This document shows positions 1-10,571 of a DNA stretch of 64,000 nt, piece after piece. The stretch is from positions 310,001 to 374,000 of the forward strand of contig OY730173.1 of NCBI GenBank assembly GCA_963422465.1. The letters run 5' to 3'. Each line of letters starts with the position of its first letter. Position 1 is the stretch's first letter. The stretch is from Lichina pygmaea (taxonomy: Eukaryota; Ascomycota; Lichinomycetes; Lichinales; Lichinaceae). The notes beneath the pieces are model-generated. The model saw nothing but the letters and a program-made list of their open reading frames with translations. It ran no database searches and was not told the origin of the DNA. Both the position numbers and the translations under genes were made by a program.

Positions 1-633
1 CTGTTCTAGTTGGGTCTTGGCTGAGGGAGATTCTAGAGAGATGATAATATCACCAGAAGGGAGCTTTCTGACTGCTCTGATATCTTTCTGGCAAGATGTA
101 GGGACTTTGTTCTTGATAGCCTGCACAAGCTGGGAGGGTGTTCTGTTTCCTGTCTGTGCTATTTGGACTCCAGGTCTGATAGTAATCTCACTGAAGATTC
201 TCTGGGGAACTGGAATTTCCTGAACTGTAGCTTTCTGGACTGCTTGAGCATAGGAGAGATTAGATGCTGGTGTTTGCATATTTTTCTCAATTCTGTCCAG
301 TCTCTGGAGAACTTTCTGGATCTCTTGTCCAGTGGTGGAAGGTGTAGCTATATGGCTTGCTAGCTGGGTGGTGATTTTCTTCCATGCTGTCTGTACCTTT
401 GGAGGAGCTTTAGACTGGTTTAGCCAGACTTCAACAATCTGGAATACTGGCAGTGTGTTTTCTCCAGCTTGTTGGTCTGGTGTTGCCAGAGAGGTATCTT
501 GTTGGCTTGGCTCTGGGGGAGTAGATAAAGAAGAAGAGCTGGATTGGATGTTGGGGGATCTGGGAGCCAGTATAGAGATTGGTACTCTAGAGTTGTGTTG
601 GAGATGACTGGGTTTTTTCTTTTTTGAGGCCAT
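1..633 (-). CDS. LINE ORF1 protein, N-terminal 211 residues (partial)
   Basis: This reading frame is open from an ATG at 633 to the left window edge without a stop. ORF1 proteins of Tad1-clade LINEs bind the element RNA and travel with it in a ribonucleoprotein. The visible part starts with a Lys-rich run (MASKKKKPS), continues with a Ser/Pro/Gln-rich low-complexity stretch, and contains a YAQAVQK and an AVRKLPSGDI block shared with the ORF1 at 60,035-61,315. The zinc knuckles lie further downstream and fall outside the window. Identity to the other copy is moderate, so it is not a recent duplicate of it. Confidence 0.7.
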   Translation of the reverse strand, partial: MASKKKKPSHLQHNSRVPISILAPRSPNIQSSSSSLSTPPEPSQQDTSLATPDQQAGENTLPVFQIVEVWLNQSKAPPKVQTAWKKITTQLASHIATPSTTGQEIQKVLQRLDRIEKNMQTPASNLSYAQAVQKATVQEIPVPQRIFSEITIRPGVQIAQTGNRTPSQLVQAIKNKVPTSCQKDIRAVRKLPSGDIIISLESPSAKTQLEQ

Positions 634-1224
634 AGCTCTGGGTTTCCAGTAGTGATACTTTCAGGGAGTTGAGAGAGTTGAGGGAAAGAGAAAAGTACCC
701 TGACTTCCCAGCAGTAGTGATCTAGCCCTGAGTCCAGACCTCAGAGCTAGACTTTCCTGGGCAGCTTCTTCCTTCTAAGCTCTGGGTTAGGTCTGGGAGT
801 ATTCACCTAGACTAGGGACCAGACCCTCTATCTAGACTTCCCTTGAATTCTTAGATTCTGCCAGCCAAGAGTAGAGCTCAAGTCATTCCACTTTTCCACT
901 CTCTGTTTTCCTCTTGAACTGGGAGTACTTACTCAATCCTGGGACCACACCCCAAGACTGAGTGTTCCTAGGTAATTGGGGCCTGTCTCCAGTTGTCCAG
1001 CAAACCACTGGCCTCTCTCTCTTGTTATTGGTAGTCTGTTGCTTGTTGAAGTTAAAGATCGTAGAGTCTGGGATCACAACTTTTGACAAACAGGTTGAGT
1101 TTTCCAAAGTGATGGGTTTTCACCTTAAGGTTTTGGTGGTTTGAGGGTGGAACTCGGCTGGTTTCCAGGACGTCTGACAAAATGCGGTGATTGTCAGAAG
1201 TGATGGTCCTTGGAAGGTGATCCA
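1..1224 (-). mobile_element. Tad1-like LINE (L1), 5' end
   Basis: This is the 5' part of a non-LTR retrotransposon on the minus strand, cut by the left edge of the window. It holds the 5' untranslated region (about 634-1224) and the start of ORF1. The untranslated region matches, in reverse, the leader of the LINE at 59,550-60,034: shared blocks include CCTTAAGGTGAAAACCCATC and AAGGACCATCA. The two leaders have diverged clearly, so they belong to sister subfamilies. The right border against the older gypsy element E0 is approximate. Confidence 0.8.
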
Positions 1225-1993
1225 GTGGCAACAGTGTCACAGATACTAAGGGATAGTGTCAGGCACAGTCAAGAAGTGTCTCTCTCAGACTGCAGCTTGG
1301 AAAATAACTGTCTCTTCTACAAGAACTGACTCTGGATCCCTGAGAACAATGAGCTATGCCTACACCTGTTCCAAGAAGCCTATGACCAAGCAATGGCTGG
1401 CCACACTGGGATTGCCAAGACCCACAATCTCCTGTCTTGTTGGTACTATTGGCCAAAGATGGTGAACATCATACAGCAGTACATCAGAAATTGTCATGTC
1501 TACTCTTGAGCAAAGCCTGCCCATGATCACCAAGGAGAGCTGCTGTCTCTTCCTGTACCTCAGCAATATTGGCAGGATCTGGCTATGGATTTCATTACTG
1601 ACTTGCCCAAGTCAAGAGATACCTGCTTCCTTGGTGCTAAGCATATCTGGGTTATCACTGACTGTCTCACCAAAGAACACCACTTTATGCCATGTGCTGA
1701 GATAACAACCTCACATCTTGTCTGGATGTTCATCCAGTTTGTTGTCTGTACCCATAGCTTGCCAAGGAGTATTGTCTCAGACAGAGGAGGTCAGTTTGTC
1801 AGCTCATTCTGGAAAGCACTCTGTACCCATCTTAACATCATGCTATGACTATCCTCAGAACACTACCCAGAGACAGATAGTCAGACAGAACAAGAGAATC
1901 AGGAGCTTGAACACTACCTGACATCCTTTGTCAACTATCTTCAAGATGACTAGGTCTAATAGCTTCCTCTGGCAGAGTTCACGCAGAACAACT
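1225..1993 (+). mobile_element. Older Ty3/gypsy element E0, integrase part
   Basis: This is a fossil of a gypsy element distinct from the main chromovirus family here. The stretch corresponds to integrase: the zinc-binding region lies near 1380-1510 and the catalytic core near 1585-1850 (blocks MDFITDLPKS and SIVSDRGGQF). The element continues at 8536 after the insertion of G1, with the duplicated target CAACT at 1989-1993 and 8536-8540. It is broken in several places and has lost its 5' half. Confidence 0.75.
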
Positions 1994-2592
1994 TGTTACA
2001 ACCCATGGGATGGGAGCCACTCATTTATAGGCAATCAGACTGCGGGCCAGGCAAGAGGACACCATGGAAGTCAAGTGACCAACCAACAAGGGGTCACGTG
2101 ACTGTCGAGACACACGGGAGTCTTGACGCAGCATGCATGAAGTATCAAGACAATCTCACCAGTCTTGACGCAGAATGCATGAAGCATCAAGACAATCTCA
2201 CCAGTCTTGACGCAGGATGCATGAAGCATCAAGACAATCTCACCAGTCTCAACGCAGGGTGCATAACATGGTGGGACTGTTGAGACAATCTTACCTGTCT
2301 TGACGTCAAGACTGTCAAGACAATCTTGATTGTCTTGACAGGCCAGCACTATATAGTCAGGTGATAGTTCCCTTATGGAACAATCGTTTTCAACTCATGT
2401 TGTGATCCAGACAACTAGATCTACTTCAATACAATCCTTTTGTATGAAGCCATTGATCAGGTGTCACCACCACCACGTTCCACCAAACCCCTTCGCACTC
2501 CTTGATACTCCTCTCCTGCGAGAACCAACCCACCTTCCACCTCTCACCCTAATCCTATACTCGGATAGGACAGCACAGTACAGACTGCAACA
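1994..2592 (+). repeat. 5' LTR of G1 (type A)
   Basis: It starts TGTTACAACCC and ends GCAACA. U3 holds about four tandem units of roughly 50 bp (2126-2275) with the inverted pair TCAAGAC/GTCTTGA; the sense TATA (CTATATAG) lies near 2350. The end matches the 3' LTR at 7935-8535. Confidence 0.9.
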
Positions 2593-2610
2593 CTTTGAAG
2601 ACCCTCAAGG
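2593..2610 (+). promoter_or_regulatory. Very short leader between LTR and gag
   Basis: Only 18 bases (CTTTGAAGACCCTCAAGG) separate the LTR end from the gag ATG at 2611, and the same holds in G5 (52,406-52,423). No TGG-type tRNA primer-binding site is visible here. A self-priming mode, known in the Tf1/maggy lineage, is one possibility. Confidence 0.5.
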
Positions 2611-5600
2611 ATGAGTACCTCAGGAGCAACCAACCCCAACTTCCCAGATGGAAAGATTAGTGTTGCTAAGCCAGAACTGTTCTATAGTGAAAGAAACAAG
2701 GTTGACGACTGGCTCATGCAACTCCAAGTCTACTTTCAATTCCAACCAGAGACAAAGCTGCCTAAGGAAAAGTGGCCCCTCTTCGCAACCACTTACATGA
2801 GAGGCAATACTTATTGATAGATCAAGCCCTACGTCAACAAACATCTCTCAGGAAACAGAGACCACAACAGCACAACAGAATAGATGACAAAATGGATGTG
2901 ATTCAAGGACAAGATCAAAAGAATCCTTGGACTATCTAACAAAGACAAAGTGGCTATACGAATGATCCAGCACATCAAACAACAACACTCAGCCACAGAG
3001 TACACCACGCAGTTCAAACAATACTCAGTACTGACTGACTGGGATGACAACACCCTGATAGTCATGTACTGACGTGGACTCAAGGAAAACATGAAGAATG
3101 AAATCACCTTTGACAGACGAGTGGTTGACACACTGGACAAACTCATCACACAAGCAATCAACATCAATGACAAACTATTCAAGCAAGCAATGGAGGAACA
3201 CCACGACAGAGGATACAGCCACCCTGCATAGCATGTGAGCAACCACTACAAGCTGCCTAACAAGGCACTGCCACATGACCCATATAGCTATGCACCCATG
3301 GAAGTGGATGCAGTCCACCACAAGGGAAGGTTCACAAAGGGAAGGAACAACAAAAAAGGGAAAGCACTGAAGTGCTATGCCTGTGGCAAGCTAGGCCACA
3401 TGGTGAAAGACTGTTGTTCAAAGAACAAGGTGCACCAACAGCAACTTAATACACTTGATGGAGACTGGAATGTTATCAAGCCAGAGGACCCACCAGGAGA
3501 GGCTCAGCTATTCCTCAAACAATAGGACAACTACGATCAGACATTGGAAGCAGCCCACCAACTGGCAACATCAGGAGGCAAGGACCTACCAGAACAGACA
3601 GGTCAGGACAAGGGACAGGAGCCCTTAACCACCTCTGATGGGGACTGAGACAAACCCACGTCTATCAAAGAAGAAATACCACAAGGAAGCTATACTTACA
3701 GCATGGACCCATGAAATCTACAGCATGGTGAACTACAGTGGAGGTTTTGCATGAAGCACTACTGCACCTACCACAAACAACTACAAAGGTACAGAGGACA
3801 TTCACCCTACCACACCACCTGCTACAAGCATTGGGTCAATTGCGAGAAGGATGTGTGTGAGATCCATCTTTGGGACAAACACCAACACACCGCATTCTCT
3901 GGGCACACACATGATTGGCACAAACACCTCATGTTTCTACAGCAAGGTAACAACCACAACTGCTACATCAACAATTAGCAGTACTGCCTCAAGCCTGGAT
4001 GTGACAAGCATCAGCAAGACAAATTCATAAACAGATTCCTCAGGACTGATGGGAATAGCTGGACCCATTGCCCAGTCAGTGGAAAGACACTTCAATCAGG
4101 AAAAGACTGAACTCCCTTGTCAAGGGGTGACATCAGGAGCTCAACAACATGACCCCTAGCAACACAAAGCACCTGTGATTGCCTGTGTCACTACATGCCA
4201 ACACGCCAGTACAGACATACGCACTTGTTGACTCTGGAGCCAGTGGAAACTACATCTCAAGACAACTTTACAACACCCTCAGCACTGGAAGGAGATGCAA
4301 GCAGCAGCCCTATCAGCTCACGATGGCAAATAGACAGACAGAGCTAGTCTGCTATGAGACACAGCCAATGGAAATGGTTACCAGACACTATGCTGAAAGG
4401 ATCCACCTTGATATTGTCAAGTTGGCCACTCAGGATATCTATTTGGGGATGCCTTGGCTAAAGAAGTATAACCCAGTTGTTAACTGGAGGACAGGAGTAC
4501 TCACATTTAGGAACTGCACTAACAACACAGCTCAGACCTGTTACCAGCCGTAGAAGGTGTGGACAGATAAGGGAAGGAGTCCTCAGTGGAACCTCACTAA
4601 CAGAAAGGACAACTCTCAAGAGAAGAGGTCCACCTTGACAGGCACACCCCGGAACCAGGTGGCCAAACAGTCAGAGATGAAGAGAGAGGAAGTTGTTAAC
4701 TCTCTGGAGATCTCTGAAGAGTACCAACCTGGGTATGATAACCTCTTTCAGGAAGAGACAACGACAGCAGTGTTGCCTAAGCACTAACCATAGGATCATG
4801 AGATCAAGTTGCAACCAGGGACAGAGCCAGAATTTGGACCAATTTACCAGTTATCAGAGAAAGAGCTCCAAGTACTTTGCGAGTACCTGGAGGAAAACCT
4901 GAAAAAGGGTTTCATTTGAGAATCTCAATCACCAGCAGGATACCCGATACTATTTGCACTAAAGAAAGACAGAAGTCTTCGACTTTGTGTGGATTACAGG
5001 AAACTCAACAACATTACTATCAAGAACTGATATCTGTTGCCAAACACAAACAAATTGCAAGACAGGATCAGCCAAGCTACAATCTTTACCAAGCTGGACT
5101 TGAAAGAAGCATACAACCTGATACGCATGAAAGAAGGAGAAGAATGGAAGACAGCCTTCAGAACCTGATACAGACACTACAAGTATCTGGTTATGCCATT
5201 CGGACTCACAAACACACCAGCAACATGTCAAGCATTGATCAACAACATCATCAGAGCACACCTGGACTAAACAGCTATCACCTACCTGGACAACATTCTT
5301 GTCTACTCAAACATGTAACAGGAACATACCAAACATGTGAAGGATGTTCTACGATGCCTACAAAAAGTAGAGCTCAAGCTCAACCCAAAGAAATACAAGT
5401 TCAACAAACTGGAAGTTGAATTCCTCAGATATGTCATAGGGATTGAAGGGATCAAGATTGACTCTGAGAAAATCAAAGTGATTCAGCAATAGCCAACACC
5501 GACATCAGTTAAGGAAGTACAAGCCTTCCTAGGATTTGCCAACTTTAACTGACAGTTCATAAAGAACTACTCACAGATGGCAACACCACTGACAGAACTC

Positions 5601-7529
5601 ACAAAGAAGGATGTAGAGTACTGGTGGACAGAGAGACAACAAAAAGTATTCTAACAGCTCAAGGATACTTGCGCTAAGGAACCAGTTCTCCTCAACTTCA
5701 AGACAGGCCAACCAACACAAATCAAGACAGACACTTCAGATCAAGCAGTGGGAGCATGTCTATGCCAACAGGCAGATGGCAAGTGGTACCCAGTTGCCTA
5801 CTACTCACAAAAAATGACACAAGCAGAACAAAACTATAATATCCACGACAAAGAGCTACTGGCAGTTGTCAACGTACTTGAACACTGGAGAGTGTACACA
5901 GAAAGCAGTTCTGAACTCACTATTCTCACAGACCACAAGAATCTGACAACATTTATGACAACCAAGAAGCTGAACAGACAGCAAGTCAGATGGGCTGAAC
6001 TCCTAGGGTAACACAAGTTCAAGATCTTGTACACCTCTGGACAAGACAACAGGAGAGCAGACACATTAAGCTGATGAAAAAACCACATGGAAGATGATGA
6101 ACACCAAGGAATAATCTTACAGCAGGACTAGCAAGGAAACCTGGTGCCTCAACCACAGATCAACAAGCTCACAGCAGAAGATACTGAAGAACTAATAAGG
6201 AACTACCACGATAATCCAGCACATAGTCACCCAGGAATCTCCAAGACCACAGACCTTATCCAACAGGCAGGGAACAATGTCATTAACCTCTGACAACATG
6301 TCACAAACTACATCAGCAAGTATCTACTATGCCAGAAAAACAAACATGGAAGACATAAGCTATATACAGGAGGATATCCGAACACAATACTGAGAGGCCT
6401 GTGGGAAGATATGTCAATAGACTTCATCACAAAGCTACCCAAGTCCAAAGACCCAGTCACAGGAATCACCTACAACTTGATTATGGTGATAGTGGACAGA
6501 TTCACAAAATATCTAATAGTGGTACTATTCAAGGAGACCCACACAGCAGAACAGTTGGGACACCTCTTACTGGACAGATTGGTCAGAGACCACAGAGTTC
6601 TGATCATGATCATTACAGACAGAGACAAACTCTTCACATCCAACTACTGGAAGACAATCAGTGCAGCTATGGGAACAAAACCCAAAATATCTACAGTCTA
6701 TCACCCACGAACTGACAGCCAGACAGAGTGAGCAAACCAAGTTCTGGAGACTTACTTACGGCATTACATCAACCAGACCCATAGCAATTGGGTACAGTTA
6801 TTACCAGTGGCACAGCTGGCAATCAACCAGCACAGATCAGACTCAACAAAGGAATCACTATTTTTTGCCAATTTTGGACAACATGCGAACATTGGGATGC
6901 CAAGCAGAGCTTCACCAAACACGGAGAAAGCACTTCAACATGACAAGCTCCTACGACAAACGCACACGATGATGAGGCACTACCTTCAAGAGACCTCAGA
7001 AAGAATACAACATCAAATAGACAAGAAATTGAAAATGGCACCTCAGCTAAAGAAGGGGGATAAAGTCTACCTCCTCACAAGAAATTGGAAAACAAAGAAA
7101 CCAAAGACAAAGAAACTTGACAGCATCAAGGTCAGACTATTTTCAGTCGAAGAAAAAACTGGACCAGTCAACATCAGACTGCGACTACTGAGAGATGCTC
7201 AGCTACACCCAAACTTTCACATCTCAATAATTGAATTAGCTGACCAGAGCACACCCTTGCAGGAAACATTTCATTACCAACCAGAGGAAGAATAGAAATT
7301 CAAGGTTGAACAGATCTTGAAGAGAAAAGGTCAGTGATACCTTGTCAAGTGGAAAAACTACCCAGACTCAGAAAATACCTGGGAACCACTCAGGAACCTC
7401 ATGAACTGCCAGCTCCTCCTGCAACAGTTCTGGCAGAAGCAGGACTGAACAGCTCGGCCTGCAGCGTGGACGTGTCAATAACTGTTGCTGACAAGTCTTC
7501 ACCATCCACCTTTATTTCAGCAACAAGGC

Positions 7530-7890
7530 ACTGGAGCTTCTTCTTCGCTTGACCCTCAGCACCTTCAAGAACCTTTCACTTTCGGGACACACAAGCCTGC
7601 AGCTCAGCAAGCTGCTCAACAAGAGTATCCCGCTTGGCCTCATCAACAGCCAAATCCTCACAAAGGTTATCTTGGGTCATGTTCAGTAACTCCCAAGAAA
7701 GTGACACACAGGACTTCCCACGATAAGTGCATTCAGCGCACTTCAACTTATTGTTGTTGTCAGACATTTGGAAGCAGGGCTTGTGGTTCAAAACACAGAA
7801 GTCACACAGAGCAAGCAACATGAAGTTATGATCACAGATCTGGGCTGCCAGTTGTTTTCAGTAAGCAGAGGCACGTGATTTTGCAGACAT
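7530..7890 (-). other. Antisense Zn2Cys6-like ORF region of G1 (type A variant)
   Basis: On the strand opposite to gag-pol, between the chromodomain and the 3' LTR, there is a coding-like stretch with the spacing C-x2-C-x6-C-x11-C-x2-C-x6-C (near 7680-7810). That is the spacing of fungal Zn2Cys6 binuclear-cluster DNA-binding domains. A leucine-bearing, charged helix-like stretch follows. It is part of a fossil element. Its sequence is only about 70 percent identical to the type B version in G2, E3 and G5 by eye. Confidence 0.55.
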
Positions 7891-7934
7891 ACTCAAGAAT
7901 TCATCAGGACAATGAATGAAGGAGAGGAGGGTAG

Positions 7935-8535
7935 TGTTACGACCCATGGGATGGGAGCCACTTATTTATAGGCAATCAGGCTGCAGGCCAGGCAAAAGGA
8001 CACTATGGAAGTCAAGTGACCAACCAACAAGGGGTCACGTGACTGTCGAGACACACACGGGAGTCTTGACGCAGCATGTATGAAGTATCAAGACAATCTC
8101 ACTGGTCTTGACACAGGATGTATGAAGCATCAAGACAATCTCACCAGTCTTGACGCAGGATGCATGAAGTATCAAGACAATCTCACCAGTCTCAATGCAG
8201 GGTGCATAACATGGTGGGACTGTCAAGACAATCTCACCTGTCTTGACATCAAGACTGTCAAGACAATCTTGATTGTCTTGATAGGCTAGCACTATATAGT
8301 CAGGTGATAGTTCTCTTATGGAACAATCATCTTCAACTTATGTTGTGATCCAGACAACTAGATCTACTTCAATACAATCCTTTTGTACAAAGCCATTGAT
8401 CAGGTGTCACCACCACCATGTTCCACCAAACCCCTTCGCACTCCTTGACACTCCTCTCCTGTGAGAACCAACCTGCCTTCCACCTCTCACCCTAATCCTA
8501 TACTCAGATAGGACAGCACAGTACAGACCGCAACA
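7935..8535 (+). repeat. 3' LTR of G1 (type A)
   Basis: It starts TGTTACGACCC and ends CCGCAACA and is followed by the target duplication CAACT. The U3 repeats are the same as in the 5' LTR. Read on the minus strand it offers a second TATA (CCTATAAAT, near 7968-7976) facing the antisense ORF. Confidence 0.9.
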
Positions 8536-9262
8536 CAACTCCCAGTCTGATTCCTCTGGCATGTCACTGTTCTTTGCCAACAAAGGGTTCCATCCACAGC
8601 TCAGCATCACACCTACAAGTGAAGCCTGCAACCAAGATGCTATAGAAATCTCTGGAGAAATGACGCAGATTCTGGAACAGTTGCAAGCTGAACTCTGACT
8701 ATCCCAGGAAGCTCAAGCTCACACCACCAATTTGCATCAAGTTCTGTCACTGTCCTATCAAACTGGAGATCTTGTTTGGCTGAATACAAAGAACATCAGA
8801 ACACGCCACCCATGCAAAAAGCTTGACAACAAGTGGATTGGACTATTCAAGGTGTTGAAGACAATCAGAAGCTATGCCTGCTATCTGGAGCTTCCACACA
8901 CTCTCAAGATCCACTCTGTCTTTCATGTTTCCCCTCTACGTCTGACACCTGCTAATCCTATCCCTGGCCAATCAAATGAACACCCTGGCCCTGTCATTGG
9001 TCAAGACACAGATGAAGAGTTCCAGGTTGAAGAAATCCTTGACTCCAAGCCAGCAACATCTTGACAGAAGTTCAAGTACCTGGTCAAATAGTCTGGATAG
9101 CCAATTGAAGATACCACTGAAGAGTCTATTGAGCATCTTGACAACACCAAAGACACCATCTACAACTTCCATGAGAAATACCCAAGGAAACCACAGCCAC
9201 AGAACTACACCCACGAGCGGCCTGAGGCTCACAGGAGTTCGCCATGTGAGGGAGGGGGGTAA
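8536..9262 (+). mobile_element. Older gypsy element E0, 3' end of pol
   Basis: This is the continuation of E0 to the right of G1. The stretch near 8732-9060 encodes the integrase C-terminal region (blocks TGDLVWLNTKNI and HSVFHVSPLRL), followed by a decayed chromodomain-like tail up to about 9260. It is broken in several places. Its 3' LTR follows directly at 9263. Confidence 0.75.
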
Positions 9263-9687
9263 TGTCACAGTTCTGGCCCAGTTGCATATCTGGCACAAGT
9301 CACGCACCTTGCCAGGAAGTCCTATCTGCACTGTTGCCTGCTTGCTCCGCTGTTGCCTGCTTGCTCCGCTGTTGCCTGATCCCCTGCCTATAAGAACTTC
9401 TCCTGCTCCCCCAGCTTCTTCTCTTCTTCTTTTCTCTTTTCCTTCCTTGTCTTTCGTCTTGTACATCACTCCAAGTCTCAAGTCTCAAGCCAAGTCAGGT
9501 CAAGGTTACTGGATCAGTTAGGCTTGAGTTCTGCTCTGCTATTGCCTCGTCACACAGGCAACAGTGGAGCAAGCAGGCAACAGTGCAGATGGGACTTCCC
9601 GGCAAGGTGTGTGACTTGTGCCAGATATACAACTGGGCCAGAGGTGTGTGACTTGTGCCAGATATGCAACTGGGCCAGAACTGTGAC
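9263..9687. repeat. E0 3' LTR plus inverted LTR fragment (palindromic block)
   Basis: 9263-9554 reads as an LTR (TGTCACAGTTCTGG start, CCTATAAG TATA near 9390, GTCACA end). 9555-9687 is a partial copy of the same LTR in the opposite orientation, ending AGAACTGTGACA. The inverted arms are near identical over about 110 bp, except that the right arm carries an extra tandem copy of a roughly 28-bp unit with GTGACTTGTGCCAGATAT. The arrangement is head to head. Confidence 0.7.
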
Positions 9688-9802
9688 AAAGGGCTAGTCC
9701 ACATTCACACAGAATATAGATAGTTTTTATGTCTTGACTGAGGAGGGCAGAGACTTAATAGATGAATAGCAAGTAGGGTAACTCTCTTACTATTGTTGCT
9801 TG
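9688..9802 (-). repeat. Displaced end of LTR D
   Basis: This 115-bp stretch has no coding content. Read on the minus strand it ends CTAGCCCTTTGTCACA (running into 9687), as an LTR end would. The target duplication TAATGTGTGTTC at 9803-9814 matches the edge of the LTR-like sequence at 22,914-23,136. The two pieces are therefore best read as one LTR cut by a LINE and later separated by the inversion. Confidence 0.45.
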
Positions 9803-9814
9803 TAATGTGTGTTC

Positions 9815-10571
9815 TCCACTATTTCCAGCTATGCCTCTCTCTTGAAGAAACCTTTAAAGGAATCCTCAACTATCTCTCCTAAGTGGAAATTCACTTGGTT
9901 AAGTCAAATAACTACTAACCAGGCTAGTTCAAAGAAAGAACTACAAAAGCTCTTTACTAAAGAGTGGGAAGACCAATGGGAAGAGAAGAAAAGAAGAAGC
10001 TATCCAGGCTGGCAGACTTTCTGTCAAAAGCCACACAAAAACAATCTGAAGCTCTACAAAGAGTTACAGAAAGCTGAGGCAAGTCTGCTACTGCAAATCA
10101 GGACTGGAAGAATTGGTCTGGCAAGTTTTCTTTTCAGAGCTGGAGTTCCTGACTTCCCTACCCCACTATGTGTGTGTGGCCAAGCAGAAGAAACTGCAAA
10201 ACATATCACCTCTTCATGCTCTCTTTATTCAAGACAAAGACAACAAGTCTTTTTTAATCCCCAAGACTTCACCACTATTATTTCAAACCCAGGGCTACTA
10301 CAGAAGTTCTTGTACTGGTTTATGTCTTTGAAAAGACTAAACCAGTTTAATCTAGCTTTCAAACTCCACTATTCCCAATCCAATACCTAGATTCTCTTCT
10401 CTTACCAGAAACTTCAAGATTCCTTTTGTTACATTCCCTAGTCACACCCTGCCTTCAGTTTTTATCCCTTCAAAGGTTTTCTGAAGGAGTTCACTATTAG
10501 CTAGAAGATCTGCATGGCTGTAAAGCTACTACCAGTGTAAGAATCAAATAAAAATAAAAATAAAAATAAAA
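9815..10571 (+). mobile_element. 5'-truncated Tad1-like LINE (L3)
   Basis: This is the last part of ORF2 (stop at 10,388-10,390), its 3' untranslated region and a tail of TAAAA repeats (about 10,542-10,571). The coding part holds the C-terminal zinc motif CVCGQAEETAKHITSSC and differs from L4 in only about two residues over 190, so it is young. The flanks do not match each other: TAATGTGTGTTC on the left and ATCAAAGAAGAA on the right. Each instead matches a flank of L4, which is the signature of exchange between the two copies. Confidence 0.9.

Larger units (their letters stand above)
1994..8535 (+). mobile_element. Ty3/gypsy chromovirus G1, full length, broken
   Basis: This is a whole-length fossil flanked by the 5-bp target duplication CAACT. 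The 5' LTR is 1994-2592 and the 3' LTR 7935-8535. Parts in order, all approximate: gag 2611-3430 with a CCHC knuckle (CYACGKLGHMVKDC), protease near 4180-4550 (VDSGASGNYIS), reverse transcriptase 4850-5560, RNase H 5700-6080, integrase 6160-7000, chromodomain 7290-7400, then an antisense Zn2Cys6 ORF before the 3' LTR. It has well over ten breaks. The LTRs differ at roughly 30 of 600 positions by eye (about 5 percent), nearly all transitions, so it is older than G5. Confidence 0.9.

Noticed and set aside
2071-2349. Tandem units in U3 considered as a CRISPR-like array
   Set aside because: Units are adjacent without unique spacers, lie inside an LTR, and the genome is eukaryotic.
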